The notes under the pieces were generated by a model that worked only from the letters and a program-made list of their open reading frames with translations, did not search any database and was not told the DNA's origin. A DNA stretch of 23,836 nt from Penium margaritaceum. Taxonomy: Eukaryota > Streptophyta > Zygnematophyceae > Desmidiales > Peniaceae. Below, piece by piece: positions 10,080 through 18,318 of this stretch. The stretch is from NCBI GenBank assembly GCA_023375785.1, contig SZWC01019057.1, positions 1 to 23,836 on the forward strand, read 5' to 3'. The translations under genes and the position numbers were made by a program. Position 1 is the stretch's first letter; each line of letters starts with the position of its first letter.

Positions 10080-11010
10080 GGAGGGACATCGACGAGCCGG
10101 AGCAAACAAGGTCGTGGGGAAACAAGTCCTGAAAGAAGAGAGCATCACGGGACTCGATGATGTAGTGCCGGGAGGGATCCCAGATGCACCACACCTCGAC
10201 TAATGTGAGATATTGAGGAAGGTGCAGGGACGGCCGTATGGCTTGAGCTTGCCGCCCTGGTGTGGTACAGGCAACCACATGGTGGCTACACATTCCCAGA
10301 CGCGAGCCGGACGGAGGTCAGCTCGCTGGATACACCAGTGCTGGTATGGTGTGGACAGACGTGGAAGGGAACTGTGGGGAATCTGGTTCTAGACACATGC
10401 TATGTAGGTCATGGCCTTGAAGTAGAAGCCATCGGAGAGTCCATACTCGACCCGCATGGTGTGGACGGCGTCCGCCATAGTGCGGTTCCACCGCTAAGAG
10501 ACACCGTTTAGGGCAGGCGTCTAAGGCGCCGACGTCTCATGATGGATACCATGGAAATCGAGAAAGACTGTCCTCTCCTCCATGAATTCACCACCGCAAT
10601 CAGAGCGGAAGCGGCTGAGAGGGCGAACATTCTTGCGCTCAGTGCGAACAAGCAAGTCCTGAATGGTGGGGGCAACATCGCTCTTCTGCCGAAGACAAAA
10701 GACCCAGTGATAGCAAGAAGAGTCATTCGTGAGGATTAGGACATGGCGTGCGTACTTCCCGACGCACTCTGTCGGAAGGGGACCCATGACATCAGTGTGG
10801 ACCAGGTCCACCGGGTCGGACGCACGAGAGGAGGACAGGGGGTAGGTGGACCTGTGCATCTTTCTTTGAGTACACTCAATGCACTAAGTGGGACACGGTA
10901 GTGGGAAGGAGGCTAGATCAAGACCTTTTGTTGGCTACGTGCGGAGCATGCTGTCAACAGCGGCAGAGTGAACGTGACGGAAGCGGCGGTGTACGAGATG
11001 TGTGTGCTAC
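10080..11010 (-). pseudogene. Copia integrase, broken
   Basis: Reading down from about 10980, the GAG-pre-integrase His motif (HRRFRHVHSAAVDSM) is followed by stops, TAG in RT-stop-PTKG and TGA in LVH-stop-VYSKK. An open frame at 10859-10521 carries the catalytic core: DLVHTDVMGPLP with the first Asp and RFRSDCGGEF with the second. The C-terminal region (IWDPSRHYIIESRDALFF) lies in another frame near 10190-10120, next to the 36-bp repeats. The family joins element DNA to the host genome. In this copy the shifts near 10500 and the stops prevent a full protein. Confidence 0.85.
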
Positions 11011-11179
11011 AGGGAGAGTGTGTTAGTAACAAACACGTGGCTTGTCTGAGCTAATGAGGAGGGGACACAGGGAGACACAGATAGGCGCGACACGTGCAAC
11101 AAGTTTCCACGGGCGCTGACATGCAAGACGGCACGACCGGACAGACGCAACGACACAGTGCCAACACCACGCGAGTGCA

Positions 11180-11740
11180 CTACGTCCATGCTCATGCAGT
11201 CAAGGATAGTGACAAACTAGAGGCTGAGCTCAAGACCAGGAATGAAGAGGACAATGGTCACAAATACATCCCTAGCAAAATCACAAAAACGAACCACACC
11301 AATGCCGAAAGCGAGTAAGACTTGACCAAAACCTATCCAAACCCTACAGACATCGGTAATGGGTCCAAGGACACTGAAGGCCTCATGCGACGTCGTCATT
11401 TTATGTGTGGCCCCGGGGTTGATGATCCAGGTTTTGGGAGGGTCCTGGATTAGTGTTGCTAGATCGCTAACAGATTCATGGCAGTGGGCGAGGGACACGG
11501 AAGCAGTGGACCGGGGTGCAAATCGGGACTGCCAATCATCCAGCCATGCGACATCATCACAAAGAGGAGCAGGTGGGGAGGGCACGACAGAGAAAAAAAC
11601 GGACGAAGGTATAGGGCACGACCGTAGCTCAGACTCTGTCATGCATAGCAAGGCAAGGTGACCAGCAATGACATAACTTGCACTTCCCTGTGGAGGAGGG
11701 TAAGGCAGTCCAAGCTGTAGTGCAATGAAGTGCTCCAACT
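11180..11740 (-). pseudogene. Copia aspartic protease segment, active site changed
   Basis: A 173-codon reverse-strand frame (11738-11217) includes TWIINPGATHKMT at about 11440-11390. The family motif is W-x-x-D-S-G-A-x-x-H-M; here the catalytic Asp is Asn (codon 11420-11418) and Ser is Pro. Downstream VLFIPGLELSL matches the conserved L-x-V-P-G-L-x-x-N-L end. It sits in Copia order between gag knuckle and integrase. With Asn at this site the enzyme would be inactive. Confidence 0.8.
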
Positions 11741-11879
11741 AATGCTCACGGGTGGAGGGCCCGACGAAGTAGACCGACTATAGCGTGATGGCACCGGAGA
11801 TGGGGAAGGAGGAGGGAGGTGTCGGTGAGGGAAGAGCGGACGCCAATGGCTGTTGATGATGCTACAGCTGAGCTTTCCA

Positions 11880-12900
11880 AGGGTAAAAGGGAGCAGGCGG
11901 CACGGACACAGTAGGAGCATCCACAATCACTTCAGCGGTGGCGAGGGGGTGTTCACGCTGGCAACACATGTTGGTGATAGTTCGCGCCTTGTCTTTTGGG
12001 AGCAGACACATGTACCACCCGTGTCCTGGCTGGCCACAATTGTGGCAGAATAAACTATCGCCACTGGATCCGCTCGACTGCTTCTATGGCCTCTTGCCCT
12101 TCTTGTCCCTATGTTTCTTCTTGCCTGATGATGAGGCATCAGAGGACGTGGCTGTTGCGGGGGTAGCAACGGCCGTCGAGGTGAAAGCAGGAGAGGTAAG
12201 GGTCTCGTACGCTGGATGCGGGACTCTTGATGAGCCTCCCAGATGCGGAGAAAGAGCTCGTATGCCCACTGCATGAGGGTGCCCTGAACAACCACCACGC
12301 CAAGAACGCCCTTGGTGTAATGGACAAAGACATTGGCGAACACATTGGTTGCACCGCGCTTGATGATGAGGAGCGCGGATAGAGTGGCTGGTGCGGCGTC
12401 TCCCAACGGCAAAGGATATCCTCCGTCCGATGCCAGTAGGTGGTGACCGTCTTGTTCTCCCCCATATGGAGGGAGTTGAACTCCAGAAGCAAGCAGCTGG
12501 TCTGTGCCTCGCTGGAAAGGCGACGAGGGCGCGTGAGAATGTTCCACGCCGCTACGAGGTTGTGGAGACAGCCTGTGGAGAAGTCACCGGGGAAGGGCTC
12601 GAGAGCAAGACATGAAGCCAGAGGGGCGACGGTGACGAGGGCACATACAACGTGACTAGTATCATACACCTGGTCGGCCTAGGTGGAGTCGTAAGGCACA
12701 ACATATTATGGCCACAGGCCCTTATCCGACACCCAGATACGGGAGCTGAGCTCCCAGCTTTGGAAATGCTCGGCAGCCGAGAGCTGCAAGGGTGAGGTTT
12801 CAAATTCCTTTCGCCTATGGCCAACATCTAGAGTGGGACCAAAGACTGACGAGAGAGTCTGCCTTTGGTGCTGAGTATGTTGCTGTGCCAAGCATTGTGG
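11880..12900 (-). pseudogene. Copia gag core, frameshifted
   Basis: Reverse-strand frames 12891-12706 and 12669-12139 hold parts of a Copia gag: a LSAAEHFQSWELSSRIWVSDK stretch like the Y-x-x-W-x-x-x-M/I region, then a W-N-I-L segment and S-L-H-M-G-E-N-K-T-V-T-x-Y, the usual place of the L-x-x-L-x-M core. The frame changes at least three times and a stop follows the first segment. Gag packages element RNA; its zinc knuckle is listed separately. Confidence 0.75.
12006..12047 (-). other. CCHC zinc knuckle of Copia gag
   Basis: The reverse strand encodes C-HN-C-GQPG-H-GWYM-C, a perfect CX2CX4HX4C knuckle, the nucleic-acid-binding motif of retroelement nucleocapsids. It lies in a frame different from the longest open frame there, which shows that the gag reading has shifted. 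Confidence 0.9.
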
Positions 12901-12959
12901 AGCAAAGGAAATGGCAGGACTAGGATGCCCAGGTAGAATTAAGGGGAACGACTATTGAT

Positions 12960-14895
12960 GCTGCTGCCGCTGCTACTACTTTTATAGGAGTTGATACTGC
13001 AACAGCTGTGTTGATGGCTGTAGTTCCATTTGTTCTTGCATCAGCGTTGCGAGCTGCTGGCGTACGGAAACTAGCGGATCTGTCGGTCCAGCAAGGCCTA
13101 CAACAGATCTTGCAGGGTGTTGGTGTTGTTACGGCTGCTTTTGTTGTTGTTGTTGCAATTGATTCTCTTGTTGCTGTTGCTGTTGTGGCTATTCCTCCTA
13201 CTCCTACTACTACTGCTGCTATAGTGGCTACTATAGCGGCTCCTATTGATGTTGTAGTTGCTGTTGCTCCTGCTACAGTGGCTGTTACTACAAGTACTCT
13301 AGTTGTCGTTCCTGCTGCTGCTAATACTGGTACAGCAACGGCAGTTGCTCCTATAGTTGTTGCTATTAGAGCTATTGTAGTTGTTGTAGAAAGGGGGGAC
13401 CAGTGGGTCCTCTCGTAGAGGAGGACCCCTTCTCACTTTTAGCCATGGTTCCCTATGTTTTTTTGGTGTGTTGAACTTGTTGGTGATGTCAGTAGTAATA
13501 TCAGCAATAATGTTGCCAGTGACATCAGTAGTACGGTCAATAGGTACGTCAGTAGTGATGTCAGCCGAGGATGGCAAACGTCTATAGTGGCTTTCGTGCT
13601 ACTGTTGCATCCACTGCTACGTTACCTAATATGGTGCTATATGTGTTGCTACTATTGTTGTCGATGCTAGAGTGGCTGCTACATCAGTTGCTACTACTCC
13701 TCTTGTTGCTACTGCTATTGCTGCAATGGCTGTTGCTGCAACTGCTACAGTTGCTCCTTCTGTTGTTGCGACTCCTGCTACTCCTATTACGCCTGCTGCT
13801 GCTACTACTACTGGTGCTGCTGATGTTTGGATTGATTTCCGCAATTATGTCAATGATGATGTCAACATTTGCGACTGAATTCATTGCAGCTACTTTTGTT
13901 GTTGCCACTACTACTAATGCTACAACGTTGCCGTGCGCGGGTGCTACCGTTGTTGCCGCTGCTACCGCCACGCTGCCAAGTGCTACTAGTACTACTACAC
14001 GTACTACGGCTATGACTACAGCTACTATGGTTGCAGCTAGTTCAACAGTACTGCACGCTACTGTTGCTGTGACATGTACTGATGCTACAATAGTAGTAGC
14101 AAGGGTGGGGGTGCTACACACATCCCTCAGCTGTAGTGTTGGCGGGGGATAAATGATTTTTCTATTGTGTTTTTCTTCGTTTGTGGTTGTTGCTCGCTAC
14201 TACCGCGGCTGTATGTTCCTACTATAGCCACTCCTACTACTGTTGCTACTGTCCACTACTGTTACAACCGCAATAGGCTACTGCTACTGTTGCCCACTAC
14301 TTATGCTGCTGCTACCCGCTACTAGCTGCTGCTACGCGTTGGTGGATGTTGTTGTTTGTTGCTACTACTGTTGCTCTCAGCTTCTGTTGCTGCTGGTTGC
14401 TACTTGCTACAGCTCGCTGCTAGCTCGTACTACTGATGCCCGCAACTGTTGCTGCTGCTTACTGCTCGTAGTTGCTTATGGCTGTGGCTCCTATCCGGTA
14501 CTGCCGATGATGTTGCTTGTTGTAGCAGCTGCTAATTGCTACATCAGCTAGTGCTTATTAGCTACGTGCTTCTGCTACTGCTGCTCTGCTGGCAACAACA
14601 TATGCGCAATCACTTTCCTAGTAGTGTCGCTACCACGGGCATCGGTATCTCTCTAGCATTTGTCGATCGTGCCGGCCACGAGTCCACCACCGCTACTTCC
14701 TCCATCGGGTCAGTGCTGGTGAAGAAAATTTTGGCAGCATTTCCCCCGCGTCAAGAGCATTTTCAAGGCGCCACCCAGTGGATCAACGTTACCGGAGAAA
14801 TTCCGGCAACACTTCCCCTTCACGGACGCGTTCTGTGGACCATTTGCATTGACTACATTTGTTTGCCAGTTTTCTGCTGCTTCTGCTACGCTCTA
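12960..14895 (-). repeat. Eroded CAG/CAA triplet region: Gln-rich gag N-terminus and leader
   Basis: About 1.6 kb is dominated by 3-base periodicity (GTT, GCT, CTG, CTA on +). In one reverse-strand frame near 13200-13130 it reads mostly Gln (pattern QQQQQQENQLQQQQQK), then TAG/TAA, then normal gag-like sequence (LVSVRQQLATLMQEQ). Near 13790-13680 similar Gln runs are broken by TAG at former CAG positions. Other frames give Asn/Ser or Ala/Val/Thr strings and open long by composition alone, including several on the + strand. From about 14600 to 14895 the triplet bias fades and no gene is visible. Confidence 0.7.
13405..13428. repeat. Hairpin within the triplet region
   Basis: GGGTCCTCTC (13405-13414) pairs with GAGGAGGACCC (13418-13428) with one bulge and a GTA loop. 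It lies in a non-triplet island between repeat stretches. Confidence 0.6.
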
Positions 14896-14907
14896 GCCCT
14901 CATACCA
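14896..14907 (-). other. Primer-binding site of minus-strand Copia
   Basis: The reverse strand reads TGGTATGAGGGC, 10 of 12 bases of the initiator-Met primer site TGGTATCAGAGC. It abuts the inner end of the 5' LTR at 14908, which fixes element orientation and LTR boundary. Confidence 0.78.
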
Positions 14908-15308
14908 AGCTAGAAAACCTAATTCAGCAGGTTGGGGCAGCAACATTGTTGATGCAGTGTGCGGGAACCCACGCTCGTTGCTTAGGCTGCCCCCTTAGTC
15001 TACTACACCAAAGTCCATGTCTGAGAGCTCTTGTGTTGATACTAGAAAACGTGTGTGCCAGAGTTCTGGAAATGACTGGTTAGGAAATAAGAATAAGCAA
15101 CAATGGCAAAACCCTCCAAGTTCTAGATCTGCAGAGCTTGTTACTCAGCTTCTAAGCCAATAAAAAAGGGTTGTTATACGAGATACCGAAATAGTAGAAA
15201 CATAAAACGGATTCGCCCGTCGTCCTGCAAAAAACAACCTAACTACCCATTAGTCGCCGCTACCGTCACGTCAGTAACAAAGAAAACAGACAAAACTGCA
15301 TGGCGAGA

Positions 15309-15343
15309 CCGCATGCCATGCGCTGACGATGCATGGCATGCGG
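15309..15343. repeat. Hairpin 1, 13-bp perfect stem
   Basis: CCGCATGCCATGC (15309-15321) pairs perfectly with 15331-15343 across a 9-base loop. Confidence 0.9.
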
Positions 15344-15350
15344 CACCCTT

Positions 15351-15396
15351 CGCTGGTATCACAAACCCCTTCTTTGAAGGGTTTGTGATACTAGCG
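15351..15396. repeat. Hairpin 2, 21-bp stem with 3-base loop
   Basis: 15351-15372 pairs with 15376-15396 (CGCTGGTATCACAAAC on the outside) with one bulged C and one G-T pair; the loop is TTT. It is the longest stem in the window. Confidence 0.9.
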
Positions 15397-15420
15397 GGGG
15401 CAGGTTTATTCAGAGTTTGA

Positions 15421-15439
15421 GGGGAGTTTGAGACTCCCC
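15421..15439. repeat. Hairpin 3, 7-bp stem
   Basis: GGGGAGT (15421-15427) and ACTCCCC (15433-15439) with a 5-base loop. Confidence 0.75.
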
Positions 15440-15455
15440 ATGCGTTGAAAGGGAA

Positions 15456-15489
15456 CCTGCTGGAACCCGCTACTACGGGGCCCAGCAGG
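15456..15489. repeat. Hairpin 4, 8+4-bp stem
   Basis: CCTGCTGG (15456-15463) pairs with CCAGCAGG (15482-15489). Inside, CCCG (15466-15469) pairs with CGGG (15476-15479) after a 2x2 internal loop. Confidence 0.8.
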
Positions 15490-15515
15490 AGCCCGCGCAA
15501 AACTAAAACCCTAAA

Positions 15516-15536
15516 ACCCCGAATGTATTTCGGGGT
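15516..15536. repeat. Hairpin 5, 8-bp stem
   Basis: ACCCCGAA (15516-15523) pairs with TTCGGGGT (15529-15536) across a 5-base loop. Confidence 0.8.
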
Positions 15537-15646
15537 AGGATTTGATTGCGGTTTGTGTGTTGAAAGAAAAGCTTTGCCTTTACAAGAAATCATCCAAAAC
15601 GAAAGAAGGGTGTTTCGCTCGATAGCGCGGGCTGAGCTTGCGCCAG

Positions 15647-15681
15647 ACACAAAACCCGAAATCGAACAGGGGGGTTTGTGT
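15647..15681. repeat. Hairpin 6, 10-bp stem with a bulge
   Basis: ACACAAAACCC (15647-15657) pairs with GGGTTTGTGT (15672-15681), one bulged A. Its arms resemble the ACAAACCC/GGGTTTGT core of hairpin 2. Confidence 0.65.
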
Positions 15682-15703
15682 GACAAAAAAAAAACAAAGC
15701 GGT

Positions 15704-15738
15704 CATCGCTCCCTCACGATCCTTGCGTGGGAGCGATG
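15704..15738. repeat. Hairpin 7, 13-bp stem with a 2-base bulge
   Basis: CATCGCTCC (15704-15712) pairs with GGAGCGATG (15730-15738); after a CT bulge CACG pairs with CGTG, loop of 7. On the reverse strand a run of 10 T follows after about 9 bases, and on the forward strand T7 follows after about 11. Confidence 0.85.
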
Positions 15739-15755
15739 TCAGCATGCAGTTTTTT

Positions 15756-15794
15756 TCATGCTCGCCCGTCAACGCATGCTTTGAGCGAGCATGA
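15756..15794. repeat. Hairpin 8, 10-bp perfect stem
   Basis: TCATGCTCGC (15756-15765) pairs with GCGAGCATGA (15785-15794) across a 19-base loop that holds a GCATGC palindrome. Confidence 0.85.
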
Positions 15795-16425
15795 TTTACG
15801 ATTGGACTTTTAAGTTTTTTTGCCGCTACTGGGCGGATTCGAGTCACACTTTGCATTTTATGGGTATCTGAACTATCTCACCCTAAAAATATAACCTATT
15901 TTCTGGCAAGCAGGGTTTTCTGAGTGATCCCTGCCAGATTGCTCATAACCGAAAACCCGGGCGTTGTCCGTTTTGCCTTGAAATTGGACCATACCATAAT
16001 GCAAATGCTGCGAACACAGTCATGCAGTCGAAATCACCTGGAAAAATAACAGCGATGTGTTATAGTCACCTAAACCCAAGCGATGTTTACGCTAGTCCCG
16101 GGTCCCAATAGTTCCGAAATGATATGAAACTTGGACCCTAAGCAGAACATTGCGCTGTAGATGCAACAGCGCAGGCAGACATAGCACTAGGTGCATGGAG
16201 ATGGCATATGCAGCGACAATGATTGTTGGCAGCACGACTGCCGAGGAGGTGTGCCGATGGAGCCATGCACGTTGGAGAGAGGAGGCTGTAGCAAAATGCG
16301 TGTAGGCCTATGCGTGCTTCGGCTCCACCAGACGACACTCTAGTGGCGTCGCGTCGCGCCATCATTCATTTGCACGCCGATGTACACAAGCTGCGAGGAT
16401 ACAACAAAGTAAAAAGAGAGATGCA

Positions 16426-17229
16426 TGAAAACCAACAGGGGGTGTTTTCCGGAGTGTCGCCGATCCATCATACGCATGGACCACCATGCGTTAAAATGTT
16501 TGAAGACGCGGCCGAACCTCAATTGACGCCAAACCCGATCGATGGAGTTTCTTGAATCCGGGTTTGACTACGATCGAGTGGTGGCAAGGAAAAACTCACC
16601 CGATAAATGCGCTTAGCCACCAACCAGATTTTATTGCTAAGGCAGCAACATTACAACTGCAGCAAGATTCGTATCTCAAGCAGCTATTCACACAAGGCTA
16701 TGACCAGCATGGCAGATCGACAAGAGAAAAAATTGGTACGAAACACCATATTGCCATCGAAGATTCACTCGCAAGGTGGTCGTTCTTCCAAACCATGAAT
16801 TCCGCCGCATGCTACTCCAAGAATGCCACAAGACAGGTCGAGGTTGGCATTTTTGAAAAGACAAGACGGTGAAGAAATTGGCAAAAAACTACTAGTGGGA
16901 CAAGATGCAACCTGACGTGACCAACTTCTGCAAATCTTGCGACACGTGTCAGCGACAAAAGTCACGTTGCATAAGGCCATCCGGATTATTGCAACCGCTT
17001 TCCGACAAAACCATGGAACGAAATCTCCGTGGACTTCGTCATGGGACTACCAATCACATTGGAGGGATATGTCGCAATCATCGTGGTCGTTGACAGGTTC
17101 TCCAAGATATCTCTCTACTCTGACTAAGACCATCGTCATTGTTGAAGGAAGAGCGCAGCTGTTTCTAAACAACATCGTGCGCCTACTCGGCGTACGAAGA
17201 ACCATCACGAATGACAGAGAGGGTCCATT
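16426..17229 (+). pseudogene. Gypsy RNase H end and integrase first half
   Basis: The Gypsy reading resumes right after the Copia insertion: RNase H residues RRSIIRMDHHALK, then a TGA at 16524-16526 where Arg is expected, then RQTRSMEFLES. After a shift near 16570 the linker IEWWQGKTHPINALSHQPDF follows. The integrase zinc segment CKSCDTCQRQK lies near 16930-16960 and PSGLLQPL follows. The core has its first Asp at 17032-17034 ([11 protein letters not shown]) and its second at 17212-17214 (TNDREGPF). Several shifts and a TAA separate these parts. The solo LTR then interrupts the frame. Confidence 0.85.
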
Positions 17230-17873
17230 TGTTGTGATTTGTGACGTTCCCTTCGACCTGTACACCTTATTGTGACCACTTGGTCGTGTCCATACTCGTG
17301 CAGATCCCTAATGCGAAACCTGGTGGCACCGGTGCGTCATATGGTGGCTGACTACCAGCCTGGAGCTGACCGAAGGCCGTTCCAGAGCTCTTGACGCTAC
17401 TTGAGACCTCTTGCAGTTTTTTTGCAACACGCAGGAGGTTATCGGTGGACTGGTCGTCGGCCCGTTTTGCATGTTTTTGCATTGTGTGTCCACCGTTCGA
17501 TTCCGGATGCATGCATGTGACCGGTCATAGCGTCCGGCTTTTGATCCTGCACGTCCAAGTTCAGATGGCGTAGCGTTCTGATATGTGTGCACAGAGTTAC
17601 GGCCAAAACATTGGTTTGGGGCCGGTTTTAGGACAAATCTTGCACTGCCGCGTGCGACACCCGCCATGCGCCGCGGCAGGTACTTTTGCCATGGACATGT
17701 CATTTGTCATTTCTCTCTGCAAGTGCTATTGAAGCACTCTGACACTTTGCCTTGTGGCTCCTAGCGAGACCCTTGCCTGTGTGTGCACGACTTGTGACTG
17801 TCGTCACTGTCTGACCAAGCACTGACGCCTAGACAGCGGCTGTGTCGCTAGGAAGATTACACGCATCATCTCA
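17230..17873 (+). repeat. Solo LTR of a Copia-like element inside Gypsy integrase
   Basis: The 644-bp block starts TGTTGTG and ends ATCTCA, and is flanked by CCATT on both sides (17225-17229, 17874-17878), a classic 5-bp target duplication. Gypsy coding reads through once it and one CCATT are set aside (GPF then TSYFWHKMM). It holds no coding signal. Its last 174 bases appear again at 18010-18183 because of the assembly join. It does not resemble the LTRs at 2532 or 14908 by eye, so it is from another family. Confidence 0.8.
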
Positions 17874-18318
17874 CCATTTACCAGCTATTTTTGGCACAAA
17901 ATGATGACTCGCGACGATAGTCGAATCCAACTATCCTCGGCGTTCCATCCTCAAACCGACGGCCAAAGTGAGCGGACCAACCAAACGCTGCAACAATTCC
18001 TCTTAACGNTCATTTGTCATTTCTCTCTGCAAGTGCTATTGAAGCACTCTGACACTTTGCCTTGTGGCTCCTAGCGAGACCCTTGCCTGTGTGTGCACGA
18101 CTTGTGACTGTCGTCACTGTCTGACCAAGCACTGACGCCTAGACAGCGGCTGTGTCGCTAGGAAGATTCCACGCATCATCTCACCATTTACCAGCTATTT
18201 TTGGCACAAAATGATGACTCGCGACGATAGTCGAATCCAACTATCCTCGGCGTTCCATCCTCAAACCGACGGCCAAAGTGAGCGGACCAACCAAACGCTG
18301 CAACAATTCCTCTTAACG
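17700..18318. other. Probable assembly join: 309-bp near-duplicate either side of an N
   Basis: 17700-18008 and 18010-18318 agree over 309 bases with one visible substitution (GATTAC vs GATTCC near 17858/18168), separated by the single N at 18009. The first copy stops mid-sequence at the N while the second reads on into Gypsy integrase. It is best explained as unmerged overlapping contig ends. Confidence 0.87.

Larger units (their letters stand above)
15168..15883. mobile_element. 716-bp hairpin-rich insertion, probable non-autonomous element
   Basis: It is bounded by TAAAAAA (15161-15167) and TAAAAAT (15884-15890), a likely 7-bp target duplication with one mismatch. The ends start GGGT and end ACCC, and both hold AGATACC/GGTATCT at the same depth (15181-15187, 15863-15869), so imperfect ~20-bp terminal inverted repeats are possible. 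The corresponding site in the other Copia LTR (about 7573-7598) lacks the block and has the same length once one duplication copy is removed (about 17 of 24 bases match). No protein-coding homology is visible; an open frame at 15445-15813 crosses several hairpins and is likely chance. Eight separate stem-loops fill 15309-15794. The superfamily is not assignable by eye. Confidence 0.55.
7288..16425 (-). mobile_element. Ty1/Copia retrotransposon on the minus strand, nested in the Gypsy element
   Basis: Read right to left: 5' LTR (16425-14908), primer-binding site (14907-14896), Gln-rich gag, zinc knuckle, protease, integrase, a 36-bp-repeat linker, RT, RNase H and a truncated 3' LTR (7627-7288). 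Gypsy RNase H runs up to TGGAA (7283-7287) on the left and continues from TGAAA (16426-16430) on the right, a 5-bp target duplication with one mismatch. The 3' LTR lacks the first ~490 bases present in the 5' LTR and abuts the pol tail, so a deletion probably joined them. Every domain carries stops or shifts. Confidence 0.82.
14908..16425 (-). repeat. 5' LTR of minus-strand Copia, carrying a 716-bp insertion
   Basis: The inner end abuts the primer site. 14908-15160 and 15891-15936 align with the 3' LTR at the left; between them lies the insertion 15168-15883. 15937-16425 has no partner in the truncated 3' LTR and is assigned by the Gypsy reading frame, which resumes at 16426; on the reverse strand it would begin TGCATCTCTC. 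Without the insertion the LTR is about 790 bp. Hairpins also occur in this unmatched part: GGGTCCCAA/TTGGACCC (16100-16108, 16131-16138) and TGCGCTGT/ACAGCGCA (16151-16158, 16166-16173). No coding is seen. Confidence 0.65.

Noticed and set aside
13008..13418. Plus-strand frame rich in Val, Ala and Thr that looks like a membrane protein
   Set aside because: Same triplet-repeat effect; the reverse strand gives gag-like Gln-rich sequence.
13571..14152. Plus-strand open frame of 193 codons, rich in Leu, with apparent hydrophobic segments
   Set aside because: It arises from triplet repeats (CTG, CTA, TTG) read as Leu; low complexity makes all frames long here, and the element's genes are on the other strand.
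15445..15813. Open frame of 122 codons within the hairpin-rich insertion
   Set aside because: It crosses five stem-loops, ends without domain homology and has no coding-like neighbours; probably chance.
17700..18318. A genuine recent tandem duplication
   Set aside because: A single N lies exactly between the copies and the same pattern occurs at 340, so an assembly artefact is more likely.
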